Source of the DNA: Coemansia sp. RSA 1804
Lineage: Eukaryota > Kickxellomycota > Kickxellomycetes > Kickxellales > Kickxellaceae
Length of the DNA: 26,824 bases
Assembly (NCBI GenBank): GCA_027578815.1
Contig: JANBTH010000205.1
Location: 1-26,824 of the forward strand
Direction: 5' to 3'
Positions 7,349 to 16,418 of this stretch are shown in pieces. The notes beneath the pieces are model-generated. The model saw only the letters and a program-made list of their open reading frames with translations. It was not told the origin of the DNA and did no database searches. Numbering within the stretch: the stretch's first letter is position 1; each line of letters opens with the position of its first letter. A program made the position numbers and the translations under genes.

Positions 7349-8896
7349 CTAGACAGAGATTGTCTTGAACATGTTGAACCCAGAAAGAGCGGTGGACGCA
7401 AGCATGCCGGGGATCTGGGGGTGCCAGTGGAGCTCCTTGATGACATTCTGGCCCTGGTGGATAAACAGGAGCTGGGCAGGGACGTCGCGCTTCGCACCAT
7501 CGGAGCCGACCATGGCGTCGCGATGGCGGGCCTCCTCCTCAGCATCGAGTTCCACGGCAAGATCCCAGAGCGTGAGCTGGTCGTCGGCGCCAGACACAGC
7601 GAGAACGGACTCGTCGGTGGGACACCACTCGATGGAGGTGACGGCCTTCTTGTGCCAGGCAAAGCAGGCGGCGGGGGTGGAGCGGCCGTTCGAATCCGAC
7701 CACTTGCGCATGTCCCACACCTTGAAGTCGCCGTTGTCGCTGCCGCTGGCCAGCAGGTACCGCGACCGTCTGTTCCAGCTGATGACGTTGACGTCCGAGT
7801 CGTGGGCGCCCGGCACATCCAGCGCAAAGCGCCGGGACTTCGTCCGCACGTCCCAGATCTTGATCGACTGGTCGGCGGAGCACGAGGCAAACACCGATGC
7901 CTCCTCGGGGCTCCACTGGATATCCTCCACCGACGACGTGTGGCCGCGGAACGCACTGCGGTCGGCCACGAAGCTTGCACCGCTGTTGTTCCGACGGGTC
8001 GTCAGGTATATGTTGCCGCCGCAGTCGCCGGTCAGAAGCCGGCCATCGAGGCTCCAGTCCATCGCGTAGCCCTCGGTGCTTCCGTGCGAGGCCACAGTGA
8101 ACAGCGGCTGCATTGCAGACTGCGGGATCTGCGTGCCGGGCGTCTCAAAGGCATCCAGGTGCCGCTGGATGTCCCAGATGTGCACCTTGCCTGTGTCGGC
8201 CCACGTGGCCGCGAGCGGCGACTTCGCTGACTGGAGCACGCGGATTCGGTTGACGCCGCCCTGGTGCCGCATCGTCTTTGTCTCGAGGATCGGATCCTCG
8301 TCGAGATCGTTGATATCGTCGTCGCCCTTGTCGTCGTCGTCCTTGTCGTCGTTGATGGTGCGGTGGAGCTGGCTCCACTTCATCAGAACCACCTGGTTCC
8401 GGTACGCCTGGTCCGCCTGCGTCCCGGCTATCGCATACATTGTGTGCGGAAACGCCGTGCGTCCCGTCCCGAGGTTGTCGGCCACAAAGTCGAACGACAG
8501 ACACGGCCATTGCACCGACATCGAGTGCAGCATGTGGTACGCCGTGTTGTCCACCTGCAGCGTCTCGCCCTCGCCAAGTATGTCGCCCGGCAGATACACC
8601 CGATGCTTCTTCTCCGCCACCACCTCCTCGTCTTCATCCTCTTCCTCTTCGCCCTCCATCTCTACCCCGTCAGAGTCCTCCTCCCGCTCAACCACCTCTT
8701 CCTCCTCAATCTCGTCCTCGTAAGCATCCTCGAATCCTCCCATCTCGGCATCGCCGTCAACGTCCATGGCCGTTTTGCCCGTGCGCCTAGCCGCCTGTTT
8801 TCCGTTGCTCTCTCCAGTCACCGCAACATACTTGGGCTGCTCGACTCCAGCCACCGTGCTGGATGACGAATCAACCGTGTTCTGGCGTTTAGACAT
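7349..8896 (-). CDS. RRB1: WD40 ribosome-biogenesis chaperone RRB1/GRWD1
   Basis: A 515-residue protein from ATG 8896; the frame continues upstream without another ATG. It matches RRB1 (yeast) / GRWD1 (human), a nucleolar WD40 protein that escorts ribosomal protein uL3 (Rpl3) and acts in 60S assembly. An acidic stretch occupies about 52-95 (Glu/Asp-rich). The N-terminal histone-binding-like block follows at about 97-143 (YLPGDILGEGETLQ, then HSMSVQWPCLSFDFV). A second Asp-rich insert sits at 182-201. The WD40 propeller covers roughly 205-512, with clear WD dipeptides at 241-242 (HIWDI), 348-349 (KIWDV), 394-395 (KVWDM) and 444-445 (TLWDL). The C-terminus TALSGFNMFKTISV matches the conserved family tail. 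It is transcribed divergently from MPP10, another nucleolar rRNA-processing gene, and shares its promoter. Identification is firm. Confidence 0.95.
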   Translation of the reverse strand: MSKRQNTVDSSSSTVAGVEQPKYVAVTGESNGKQAARRTGKTAMDVDGDAEMGGFEDAYEDEIEEEEVVEREEDSDGVEMEGEEEEDEDEEVVAEKKHRVYLPGDILGEGETLQVDNTAYHMLHSMSVQWPCLSFDFVADNLGTGRTAFPHTMYAIAGTQADQAYRNQVVLMKWSQLHRTINDDKDDDDKGDDDINDLDEDPILETKTMRHQGGVNRIRVLQSAKSPLAATWADTGKVHIWDIQRHLDAFETPGTQIPQSAMQPLFTVASHGSTEGYAMDWSLDGRLLTGDCGGNIYLTTRRNNSGASFVADRSAFRGHTSSVEDIQWSPEEASVFASCSADQSIKIWDVRTKSRRFALDVPGAHDSDVNVISWNRRSRYLLASGSDNGDFKVWDMRKWSDSNGRSTPAACFAWHKKAVTSIEWCPTDESVLAVSGADDQLTLWDLAVELDAEEEARHRDAMVGSDGAKRDVPAQLLFIHQGQNVIKELHWHPQIPGMLASTALSGFNMFKTISV

Positions 8897-9468
8897 GTGT
8901 GTGGCTTTTCTGCTGAAAAAAGGCTTTTTTACCGTGTTTCTTCTGTCGTCCAGATATACGCAACAAAAAAACAAAAAACCTACCCTGCCAACAACCAAGC
9001 CAACTAACAAACCGCGTCGTTTCCTCTGGCCGGCTAGATTTTTGTAAATACGGATACGCAAAGGGGTATTGTTTACAGAAACAGAAAAGCACTAGAATTA
9101 TTGTATAGAGAAATTGGATGCAAAGAAAGGTAGACTTGTTGAATGATAATGTTGCTGAGCTTGGTTTTTTTCGTTTGGAATCAATCGCAATGGTTACTTT
9201 TTTGCCTGTAAATGCTTCTCGATCATAAAAAAATATTTTTAGGGAAAATATAAATAATCTGCAACGATGATTCGCAGATTATAATCAGGCGCAGATATTA
9301 GTTTTTTCTTTTTTTTTTACACTAAAAAATTCAATGTTTCTTCTCCTTCAAACACTAGAAAGTTTTAGCCCCGTATATTTCTTCTTCTTAAAAAGAGCAA
9401 CGCTTATCTATTATATATTGTACGCTATCTAGAAGGAACGCTGGTGAGCGGGTAGACAAGTAATAAAA
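8897..9468. promoter_or_regulatory. bidirectional promoter of RRB1 and MPP10
   Basis: This 572-bp AT-rich spacer separates two head-to-head ribosome-biogenesis genes. It contains a palindromic AAAAATATTTTT at 9229-9240 and AAAAAATTCA at 9324-9333, both reminiscent of the yeast RRPE element (A-run followed by T-run). A CGATGA core, as in the PAC element, lies at 9265-9270 within the loop of a perfect 9-bp inverted repeat (9254-9262 and 9274-9282). Co-regulation is inference; the motifs do not match the yeast consensus exactly. Confidence 0.55.
9254..9282. promoter_or_regulatory. 9-bp inverted repeat in shared promoter
   Basis: Arms ATAATCTGC (9254-9262) and GCAGATTAT (9274-9282) are exact reverse complements separated by an 11-nt loop containing CGATGA. 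A partial further copy, GCGCAGATATTA, follows at 9289-9300. It could be a dimeric protein-binding site or a cruciform-prone element. Confidence 0.45.
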
Positions 9469-11427
9469 ATGGACACGACAGGGACACTTGATCGGAAAGC
9501 CACCACCACTTTACCAAAATCAAAAGAAGCAGCGACTGCCTTTGGCAATGCCATTCCACAGTCCTTTATCGACACGTACATCAAGCACCCAGGGGAATTC
9601 GTAGTTCCCAGCGCAGCAGCCAGGGCGGCCGCCATAGATGTAGTGGGCAAGACGTACGATGCAGCCAATGTGGCCGACAAGTTTGGGCTCTATGATGATT
9701 GGAGCGCCGTCGTCAACAGCGGGTTCGATGCGAACGAGCAGCTGTGGGAGCTCGTTAGTTTCCGCAACGAGCCTGTTCTTAGCTACTCGGCCGACATGAT
9801 GAAGCAGCTCTCGCGGCTTCTTGAGTCGGTCCGCGTGGAGGATTATTCCGAGAGCGACAGTGCTAGCGATCTGGAAGAGGAGGAAGACGCTGACCAAAGA
9901 GGCGCCGCGGATTCAGATGCTAGCGAGGTCGATAGCGATGACGAGGACAATCAGGACGTTGCCGGCAGTTCAGTAGAAGAAGAGCTCTTGGATTCCGATG
10001 CAGCCGGTCTGTCAGAGAATGGAGATGACGATGACGATGACGATGATGAGGAAGAGAAGCGCCAGACTAGGCGGTCGGAGATTGACGACGATTTCTTTTC
10101 GCTCGCTGAGATGGAAAGGTTTGCTGACGAGGCCGAGGAGGAGGAAATGCGCGACCGAGCGATCCTTGCCGGAGACTACCCGAAGAACGCAGCCAACGAG
10201 TCCGAGGACTCTGACGAAAGCGACGAGGACGATGACGATGCTGACATGTTCCAGGACCTTGCAGCGCTTGACGATGGCGGCGAGGACGGCGATGCTATGG
10301 ACGTCGATGGCGGTGAACATCGTCCCGAGGAAATGATGTTCGCTGACTTCTTTGCGCCCCCAAAGTGGTCGAAGCGCGGAATGGCAAAGGCCGCGAGAGA
10401 AAGACACGCAAAGAGGGTCAAGTTCGATCCCACCGCCGTGCGAAAGCCCGAAGCTGATAACGACGAGTCCGATATCGACGAACCCTCCAGTGCCGAGAGT
10501 GACGGCGGGCAATCGTCACGCAAAACAGATCTGTTTGGCGACGATGACGAAGACAATGATGCTGGCAGCGGCGCAGAAGCAAAGTCCGAGTTCCAGAAGC
10601 GCCAGGAAAAGCTGCAGGGGCTTATCTCGAAGCTTGAGGACGAGGCCGTAGATGCAAAGCACTGGACGATGACGGGCGAAGTGACATCGAGTGCGCGTCC
10701 CAAGGACAGCTTGCTAGGCGAGAGCCTTGAGTTCGACTACGTGCAAAAGCCCGTCCCCGTGGTAACGCAGGAGGTAACCCAGACGCTGGAGGATATCATC
10801 AGACGCCGCATCCTCAACGAGGAGTGGGACGACGTTGAGCGCAAGAAGGATATCCAGGCAAAGCCGTTCCGGCCGTCCGGTTTCATTGAGCTCAACGACA
10901 AGCAGTCGAAGAAATCGCTTGCCCAGGAGTACGAGGACCAGTACGTGGCGCAAAAGTCCGGCGACCATTTTGTGCCCGAAAAGGACGCCAAGCTGGACGA
11001 GCTGCACAAGGAGATTAAGGGCCAGATGCGCAGTCTATTTACGCAGCTCGATGCCTTGAGCCACTTCCACTATGCGCCGAAACCCGCGACCGCCGACATC
11101 GAGATCCGCACAAACACGCCGGCGCTGGCCATGGAGGAGAAGCTTCCCGTCAACGTGTCCCATGCCGAGCAGCTTGCTCCCGAGGAAATTTACGAGAAGA
11201 ACAAGGGCTACGATGGCCGCACCGGCGACCTCAAGGGCGACACTGAGCTTTCGCGCGAGGACCGCAAGCGTCGGAGACAGAGGAAAAAGGCCATGTACAA
11301 GAAGAAGACTGCTGCTACTATTGAGGGTGGGATGAAGGCTACAAAGTCTGCCTCTGTCTCTGCTACTTCTGATAAAGTAGCTCCAAAGCCAAGCTCCAAG
11401 TCCAAAAAGACAACTGAAGACTCGTAA
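9469..11427 (+). CDS. MPP10: U3 snoRNP protein MPP10
   Basis: A 652-residue intronless ORF matching MPP10, a core U3 snoRNP/SSU-processome component needed for 18S rRNA processing in the nucleolus, where it works with Imp3 and Imp4. Visible family blocks: FDANEQLWELVSFRNEPVLS near 86-105; DDFFSLAEMERFADE near 207-220; MMFADFFAPPKW near 290-301; FQKRQEKLQGLISKLEDEA near 375-393 followed by WTMTGEV and RPKDSLLGESLEFDY; then EVTQTLEDIIRRRI and the HFHYAPKP block near 531. Several long Asp/Glu/Ser-rich tracts (about 120-200 and 240-290) are typical of the family. The C-terminus is Lys/Arg-rich and probably a nucleolar-targeting tail. Length is close to human and yeast orthologues (about 590-680). 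The ATG at 9469 has AAA at -3 to -1 and an in-frame stop upstream. Identification is firm. Confidence 0.96.
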   Translation: MDTTGTLDRKATTTLPKSKEAATAFGNAIPQSFIDTYIKHPGEFVVPSAAARAAAIDVVGKTYDAANVADKFGLYDDWSAVVNSGFDANEQLWELVSFRNEPVLSYSADMMKQLSRLLESVRVEDYSESDSASDLEEEEDADQRGAADSDASEVDSDDEDNQDVAGSSVEEELLDSDAAGLSENGDDDDDDDDEEEKRQTRRSEIDDDFFSLAEMERFADEAEEEEMRDRAILAGDYPKNAANESEDSDESDEDDDDADMFQDLAALDDGGEDGDAMDVDGGEHRPEEMMFADFFAPPKWSKRGMAKAARERHAKRVKFDPTAVRKPEADNDESDIDEPSSAESDGGQSSRKTDLFGDDDEDNDAGSGAEAKSEFQKRQEKLQGLISKLEDEAVDAKHWTMTGEVTSSARPKDSLLGESLEFDYVQKPVPVVTQEVTQTLEDIIRRRILNEEWDDVERKKDIQAKPFRPSGFIELNDKQSKKSLAQEYEDQYVAQKSGDHFVPEKDAKLDELHKEIKGQMRSLFTQLDALSHFHYAPKPATADIEIRTNTPALAMEEKLPVNVSHAEQLAPEEIYEKNKGYDGRTGDLKGDTELSREDRKRRRQRKKAMYKKKTAATIEGGMKATKSASVSATSDKVAPKPSSKSKKTTEDS

Positions 11428-12388
11428 AAAATGGGTGAGTAGTGCTACTTTTTTCTCTTCTTTTGAATGCTAAAGATTATCGAATTATATTGTTATTATA
11501 AACAACACCAGTTCGCAATCTCTCTTTGATGCTTAGAAATATGAAATAGTTAACAAGCAATGACAAGAATAATTATTTATATAATATATTCATAATTCTT
11601 ACCAACAAAAAACAACTAACCAAATGTCTATCAGACAAAATGGTTAAATTTTAGAAATATAAAATTATTTACTTGGGCTTTTCGGTACTTGTGGAGCTTG
11701 ATGTTCTAGTATCATCTAGAGCTTTTCTAGTATTTCTAATCTCATTAGTTATTACATCTGTGGCTCCTTGGTTTCCACTCTTAACAGCAGCGCTTGCAGT
11801 TTTAACACTAAGTCTGACTGTTCTTGTAAAACGGTCCATATTAAAATTTTAGGCTTATATTGTTTTTACTTGCAAAAAAGTAGATTTAAATGAAAAAGTG
11901 TTGTCAGTGAAGAATTAGACGAAAAATGATGGAAAAAGTGTCTCCATAGGAAATCTTGTGCTTTTATATTCCTCTTCTTTCACATCTCTAGTTTTCACGT
12001 ATTCTTTTATTGCTTTATCGAGACTGTTCTATTTTTCATTTTCGTTTCTGATTCATTTATTTCTAATTTATGATTCTGGTCACCCTTCCTGTCATCTTAT
12101 CAATATCCTAATGGATTGTTCAACGTTATTTTCATTTGCCTTCAAGTTTCCTGTTTTCCGCCATTTACAGAAACGCTGGCCCCAACATTGCTTGTGGTTG
12201 TTTAAACTATAATGAATCTCTTTATTTTTCAAAAATGTGTTGGAAACAAATTCAAAAGTGAAGTATATCTGAATAGAAATGCATGCAAGACAGAATATTA
12301 AAACGATGCTATGAACCTCCTCTGGCCTGTCCATCTAATGGCTTGAGGAATATTAAAATGATATATGCTATGTGCTGCTGCTGCTTGC
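11428..12388. other. AT-rich convergent gap between MPP10 and SSU1-like
   Basis: A 961-bp gap between two 3' ends, much longer than the other tail-to-tail gaps in this window (30 and 164 bp). It holds a candidate 56-residue gene (11669-11839, minus) and, right after the MPP10 stop, an intron-like segment: donor GTGAGT at 11435, acceptor CAG ending at 11511. It also holds an imperfect direct repeat around GAATATTAAAAYGAT (about 12293 and 12348). The remainder is low-complexity AT-rich sequence. Confidence 0.45.
11669..11839 (-). CDS. candidate small basic protein, 56 residues
   Basis: I translated this short minus-strand ORF by hand: ATG at 11837-11839, stop TAA at 11669-11671, 56 codons. The peptide starts MDRFTRTVRLSVKTASAAVK and continues with a charged helical part (TNEIRNTRKALDDTR) and a Ser/Thr-rich tail ending EKPK. 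It has no Cys, Trp or Tyr. The basic, Ser/Ala-rich N-terminus could form an amphipathic helix such as a mitochondrial presequence. Its composition is quite unlike what random AT-rich DNA would encode (which gives Ile, Asn, Lys, Phe), which argues for coding. I recognise no family. It sits alone in the gap between two convergent genes. Confidence 0.45.
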   Translation of the reverse strand: MDRFTRTVRLSVKTASAAVKSGNQGATDVITNEIRNTRKALDDTRTSSSTSTEKPK

Positions 12389-13759
12389 TTATGCCAATTG
12401 CCTTTGGTTCTGGTGCTCATACATTTCGTCTGGCACACGGCCTTCCTCTATATCAGCCACGCTGTCTTGGTTGTCATCGCTGAGATCCGATGACTTGTGC
12501 TTCAGCTCAAGTTGGCCAATGCTGGCGGGCTTGAGCAGCTCTCCAGTCCATGCGTAGCGGATAGTGTTGGCCATAACCAGGACCCACAGCAAAAGAATCA
12601 AAGCGTTGAGGATTGCATTAAGGACCCGGAAGACCGTGTAGCCGGTGATAGTCCACAGTGCGCTTGAGCTGGAGGCAAACGTGCCAATCGGGAAAATCAG
12701 AGCCCACCACCCGAGGTTGAAGGGCAATTTTCCGCGGAACCTGGTGTAGATGATAGAGTACGACGCATGGAAGAACCACCATATCGCAAACGACCAGATA
12801 AGCAGTCCCAGGAAGAACCCGGTGCTGTACAGCACCTCGCCCAGATAGCTAATGTGCGGCAAAGCGCTTGGCAATACACGAAGCGACTCCGCGCCCAGCA
12901 TCTGGATGCCGTACGAGGACTGGCCAAAGGGGCCCAGGGGAATGAACACGCTGACGATGGCCTCCTTTGGCGGGAGCTTAAACATTGTAAGACGAACCAG
13001 ATAGATAGTGATGATCATCAGCGAGAGTCCGACGCCCATGGCCCAGAGGATGTAAGAAATGAAAATAATGACTGTGGCAGCGCTGCCGATGTTGTGGACG
13101 GAGCAGACAACCGCGCCTGTCGATGCGGCAACAACCGTTGTCACGACGGGGAGAAGCAGAGTGGCATTCATCTTGTCTAGCAGGTGCTGCTGGTGCGTGA
13201 TGGCTGTGAATGGGATGACGAGATATGAGAGAACAGAAAGCACAACGCAGATGCACCAGAGCACAAGCCCCAGGGTCGGGACCCACGGCGCACCATACGG
13301 GGTTATCATGACGACAAGACTGATGACGATTGTGCACAGCCCCATTGGTATTGTGCCAAGCGACATGCTCATCTGCGGATGGAGCAGGATGCTGTAGAAG
13401 TCGCGGTACCAGATAAGCCGCCACGCAAAGAGGACCGCAAACAGTATGTAGAGAAGCAGGTTGAACAGCGCAATCGCCATGCCAATGTACCGCAGCGGCT
13501 CCCAGTGGTAGGGGAAGTTGAAGACAAGAATGCCCGTGATCCCCGTGCCCATGGTCGCCGTGAACCACGCTGGGCTGAATCCGCGCACAATGTCGCTGGA
13601 TGACTCGAGCTTGTGCATGGGCCGGTGGATGCGCCGTTTTTTGGTGCTGGTTGCTATTGTGCGATCCTGGTCGCTGCTTGCTCTAGACTGGGGCTCCGGA
13701 AAGCACACCGTGCCCATCTCTAACGTGGTTTCCGAGAAGTCGGTGACCGTTGTATGCAT
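12389..13759 (-). CDS. SSU1: TDT-family transporter, Ssu1-like sulfite efflux
   Basis: A 456-residue membrane protein of the TDT (tellurite-resistance/dicarboxylate transporter; SLAC1/TehA/Mae1) superfamily, closest by motif to fungal Ssu1 plasma-membrane sulfite pumps. The cytosolic N-terminus (1-58) is polar with a KKRR cluster at 40-43. The first conserved block is GFSPAWFTATMGTGITGILV at 60-79. About ten membrane segments follow, including 96-114, 135-153, 162-183, 201-220, 226-252, 310-330, 348-366 and 378-400. Two further family blocks are PPKEAIVSVFIPLGPFGQSS at 263-282 and FNLGWWALIFPIGTFASSSS at 347-366. The C-terminal tail (about 410-456) is hydrophilic and acidic. Length equals yeast Ssu1 (458). 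The ATG at 13759 is the only suitable start. Substrate could be sulfite, nitrate or a dicarboxylate; sulfite is favoured because of the GPFGQ and FPIGTFASS blocks. Confidence 0.9.
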   Translation of the reverse strand: MHTTVTDFSETTLEMGTVCFPEPQSRASSDQDRTIATSTKKRRIHRPMHKLESSSDIVRGFSPAWFTATMGTGITGILVFNFPYHWEPLRYIGMAIALFNLLLYILFAVLFAWRLIWYRDFYSILLHPQMSMSLGTIPMGLCTIVISLVVMITPYGAPWVPTLGLVLWCICVVLSVLSYLVIPFTAITHQQHLLDKMNATLLLPVVTTVVAASTGAVVCSVHNIGSAATVIIFISYILWAMGVGLSLMIITIYLVRLTMFKLPPKEAIVSVFIPLGPFGQSSYGIQMLGAESLRVLPSALPHISYLGEVLYSTGFFLGLLIWSFAIWWFFHASYSIIYTRFRGKLPFNLGWWALIFPIGTFASSSSALWTITGYTVFRVLNAILNALILLLWVLVMANTIRYAWTGELLKPASIGQLELKHKSSDLSDDNQDSVADIEEGRVPDEMYEHQNQRQLA

Positions 13760-16195
13760 GATCCGAGGGAAAGAATTAGATATATGAGGTGATGCTTGTG
13801 CGTGTAACTACTACTTGTTGGAAAATGATGCTGGGTATTTATTTTATTTTGATAAGAAATAAGAGTGCTTGCTTGTAAAGTGTCTCGTTAGCGAAGAGTT
13901 GAAAAGGATGTTGTTTTTTGGAGCAGAAACAAACCCCTTTCTTTCAGTTGTATCACGCCTTTTTATATTCTAGGCTATGGCCAATTGCGTTCTACAATTT
14001 TCTACGGTGTAAAACCTTTTTTCACCCCTTAAGAACTGAGTATTTAGATTGGATGAAGGCCGCAAACAAAAAAAAAAGAAAACCGTGTCCGGCTCTCGTA
14101 ATCAAATACCGCATTTGCATGCCTATCTTCTCACCGCAACCACCTGTTCTTCAAATCCCGTTTGTGCATAAACCTGGGGTTTCTAGAGCTGTTTTTTATT
14201 TTTTATTTTTATTTTCAACCGCTGGTTTGAAAAACTCCCGCTCTGTCTAAATTGCTTCTTGCTCTTGCCACAGTTTCCTGCTGACCTGCATCAAAATAAT
14301 GGCTGATGGCTTGTGTTGCTCAACCGGACTGGCTTTATTGGATATGACATCGTTACCCGGTGTCAAGCGACCGGCTCCTCAAGAAATGGCTAGCAGATTC
14401 TAGAAGGAATAGAAAATGGGGGTAATGGTGGTGGATGCCAGGAAATAAAAAAAAAGTTCTGCATGTACCTGAGTTTTATTTCTTTGGTATCAGAACATGA
14501 TGTGCAATTTGCGGGTTTAATGCCAGTTTCTTGTGGTTGTTGGGAAAATTAAATAAAAAGGTGGAATTCAACAAATCATCAATTGTTGTTCTAGAGTCTG
14601 CTTGCATTGGTACCGCAGCATCGATTATAGTGCAGTCCTGGTTTTTTTTTTGTTTTTATTTTTTTCTAAATCCACATCTACATACAAGCTAGTCAAACAC
14701 TACTACCACATAATGCATGAACGGAATATGGCATTTAGTCGGCTCTATACAGCACAAGAGAACACGCCTTATTGACGTCACTTTACTAAGATTGTTTAAT
14801 TTGGTGTGTATATCGTTTTATGACATTCACATTACTCTACAATCAAGCGTGATGGTGTCGATTGGGATAATGACGGCGCGCCTCTGTGGCCCAGCTTGCC
14901 TCAGCAGCAAGAAAGGAATTGACATACAGCCAACCAAACAAGGTCATAATGGCGGCTTTCAAAGAGAAAGAAAAGCATGTCTTCCTTGCTTTACGTGGAA
15001 TTCCGCTACATGCATGAAAAACGTGAGTAACAGTTACCGCTGGCACAGGGACACTCAGGCCCTGCCTGTCTGCTGTGTATTCTTCTTCTTCTTCTTCTTC
15101 TGCAGTTGCTGCCTAACTGGCACATGTTCTGGCTTCATTTGCCGCTGGATTCAATACAGAAGAGAGGCATGTGGGTCATATGTGCCTGGTTTCTTATGTT
15201 GTATATTTTGAAACAAAAAAACTCTCCTTCACCGTGTCAAGCCATATATGTACGGGTGGGTGTTTTTGCATTACCGCAACCATGGTCACGATACAGCTTG
15301 AGTCCTTTCTTGCTGTCTAAAAGATCTCAAACATATCTAGGAAGGGCTTCTTTTGTCACTGCGACAAAAGGAAAAAAGAAATCTAAACGGAGACAAGAAT
15401 CGTTGTTTGCGTGCTGTACATCAATGCGCATAGCTCTTCCCTGCATCCCAGTGCCTTGCAATATTCCAACATCCCTGTTTATTCTTCTCCGGTATTACCA
15501 TGTCTTTTACCTTATTGCAGTATAACAAATGTACTTTGGATCTTTAACTTGTTGATGTTTTAAAGTAGTCTGATGTTCTTGTCCCGCGATCTTTTGTATA
15601 TATTAACTAAAGGAGATGCTCTTTTGCTTTCAACCAAAAAAGAGAGAAAGAAAGAAAAAGTTGACAAGATGCGAGATAACACAGTTGGGGACGAAAAACT
15701 CGCAAAAAGAAACTTTTTTCATCTTTATGCAGTTTTACACCAACATTGCACTTTTTTTTGCCAAAGAAAAGAGAAAAAGGGATACGCTTAAAGGGCAAAG
15801 ATAGAGAGCAACACAGTGCATTTTCGTGTCGACTTTAATAAATGCCGTTCTTTTTGTCTTTGCTTTCTTTTTGCTTTCCGAGTTATCCAATGTGGCTAGT
15901 GCATATGTTTATACTTGCTAAAAGGCCAAGAAAAGACTCCAAGAAATATACCATGTTTAGAAAGCAAAATAGAAACATCCATGAAACCGTCGCTGTCTGT
16001 ATCAAAGCTATCCAGCATGTTTTGCATTGTTAAAAATCCTATAAATTCCATCGACCACGTATTCTATGTTCTTGCTTTGAACCAATATTACTCTTTATCC
16101 GTTCAACTCGCAACCCAATTTTTTTACTTTATTTACAATAGACCATTATTGTTGCGTTAAAATTATTGCCAAAAAAGCACTGTCTTGGAATAGTC
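13760..16195. other. long AT-rich intergenic region without confident gene
   Basis: Together with 16419-16750 this forms a ~3-kb head-to-head gap between SSU1-like (minus) and SF3B6 (plus), the longest in the window. It holds many homopolymer runs, a TGACGTCA palindrome (14773-14780, a CRE/bZIP-type site), a (TTC)n tract at 15079-15100, a 34-codon ORF at 14299-14403, and a hairpin with a perfect 8-bp stem at 15350-15370. A plausible intron (donor GTGAGT at 15023, acceptor CTGCAG ending at 15105) joins two open frames in phase, but the product is not protein-like. No tRNA, 5S rRNA or spliceosomal snRNA signature was recognised. Confidence 0.4.
15079..15100 (+). repeat. (TTC)n microsatellite / polypyrimidine tract
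   Basis: Seven tandem TTC units end directly in TGCAG, so the run also looks like the polypyrimidine tract of a 3' splice site. It sits in the long intergenic region. Confidence 0.7.
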
Positions 16196-16418
16196 ATGGA
16201 AATTAAAGGCTTGTTTGGACTGAATAAGGACTATCCCACTGCTGATCCGCGTGGTGGAATACCGCCTCAGGAATCCCCAGATTATGTAGTAGTAAGTGTT
16301 TTTAAGCTGCCAAGATGTTTGCTTACTTTTGGAATTGTATCACGAATAAACAATAATATATTGAATGTTGTTCTAACCATATCAGATACACATTGCTATT
16401 TTTTGCTAGGTTACGTAG
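16196..16418 (+). CDS. candidate spliced micro-gene
   Basis: Exon 1 (16196-16291) encodes 32 residues beginning MEIKGLFGLNKDYPTADPRG and ends at a perfect donor, GTAAGT at 16292. A polypyrimidine-flanked acceptor (TTTTTTGCTAG) ends at 16409. Splicing (intron 118 nt) gives a 34-residue product that stops at 16416-16418; other AG sites downstream would give short Pro/Gln-rich tails. If unspliced, the frame stays open to 16489 (97 residues). The exon-1 peptide is Pro/Gly/Asp-rich and protein-like, unlike the surrounding AT-rich sequence. No family recognised. It could also be an internal or last exon of a larger gene that I cannot resolve. Confidence 0.3.

Noticed and set aside
7421..8230. Long plus-strand ORF (269 codons) opposite RRB1
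   Set aside because: It is antisense to a firmly identified WD40 gene; GC-rich third positions create open antisense frames. The product shows no domain.
8897..9061. N-terminal extension of RRB1
   Set aside because: It opens on a non-ATG codon and would fill the promoter; the residues are not conserved in RRB1.
12092..12334. 80-residue minus-strand ORF after SSU1-like
   Set aside because: Composition is that of AT-rich 3' flanking DNA, and no plausible start context or domain is seen.
14140..14165. TTCAAATC segment reminiscent of a tRNA T-arm
   Set aside because: No matching A-box, acceptor or anticodon stem could be found within tRNA distance on either strand.
14211..14233. Near-palindrome TTTTCAACC-GCT-GGTTTGAAAA
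   Set aside because: Needs a bulge and lies in an AT-rich low-complexity stretch, so chance is likely.
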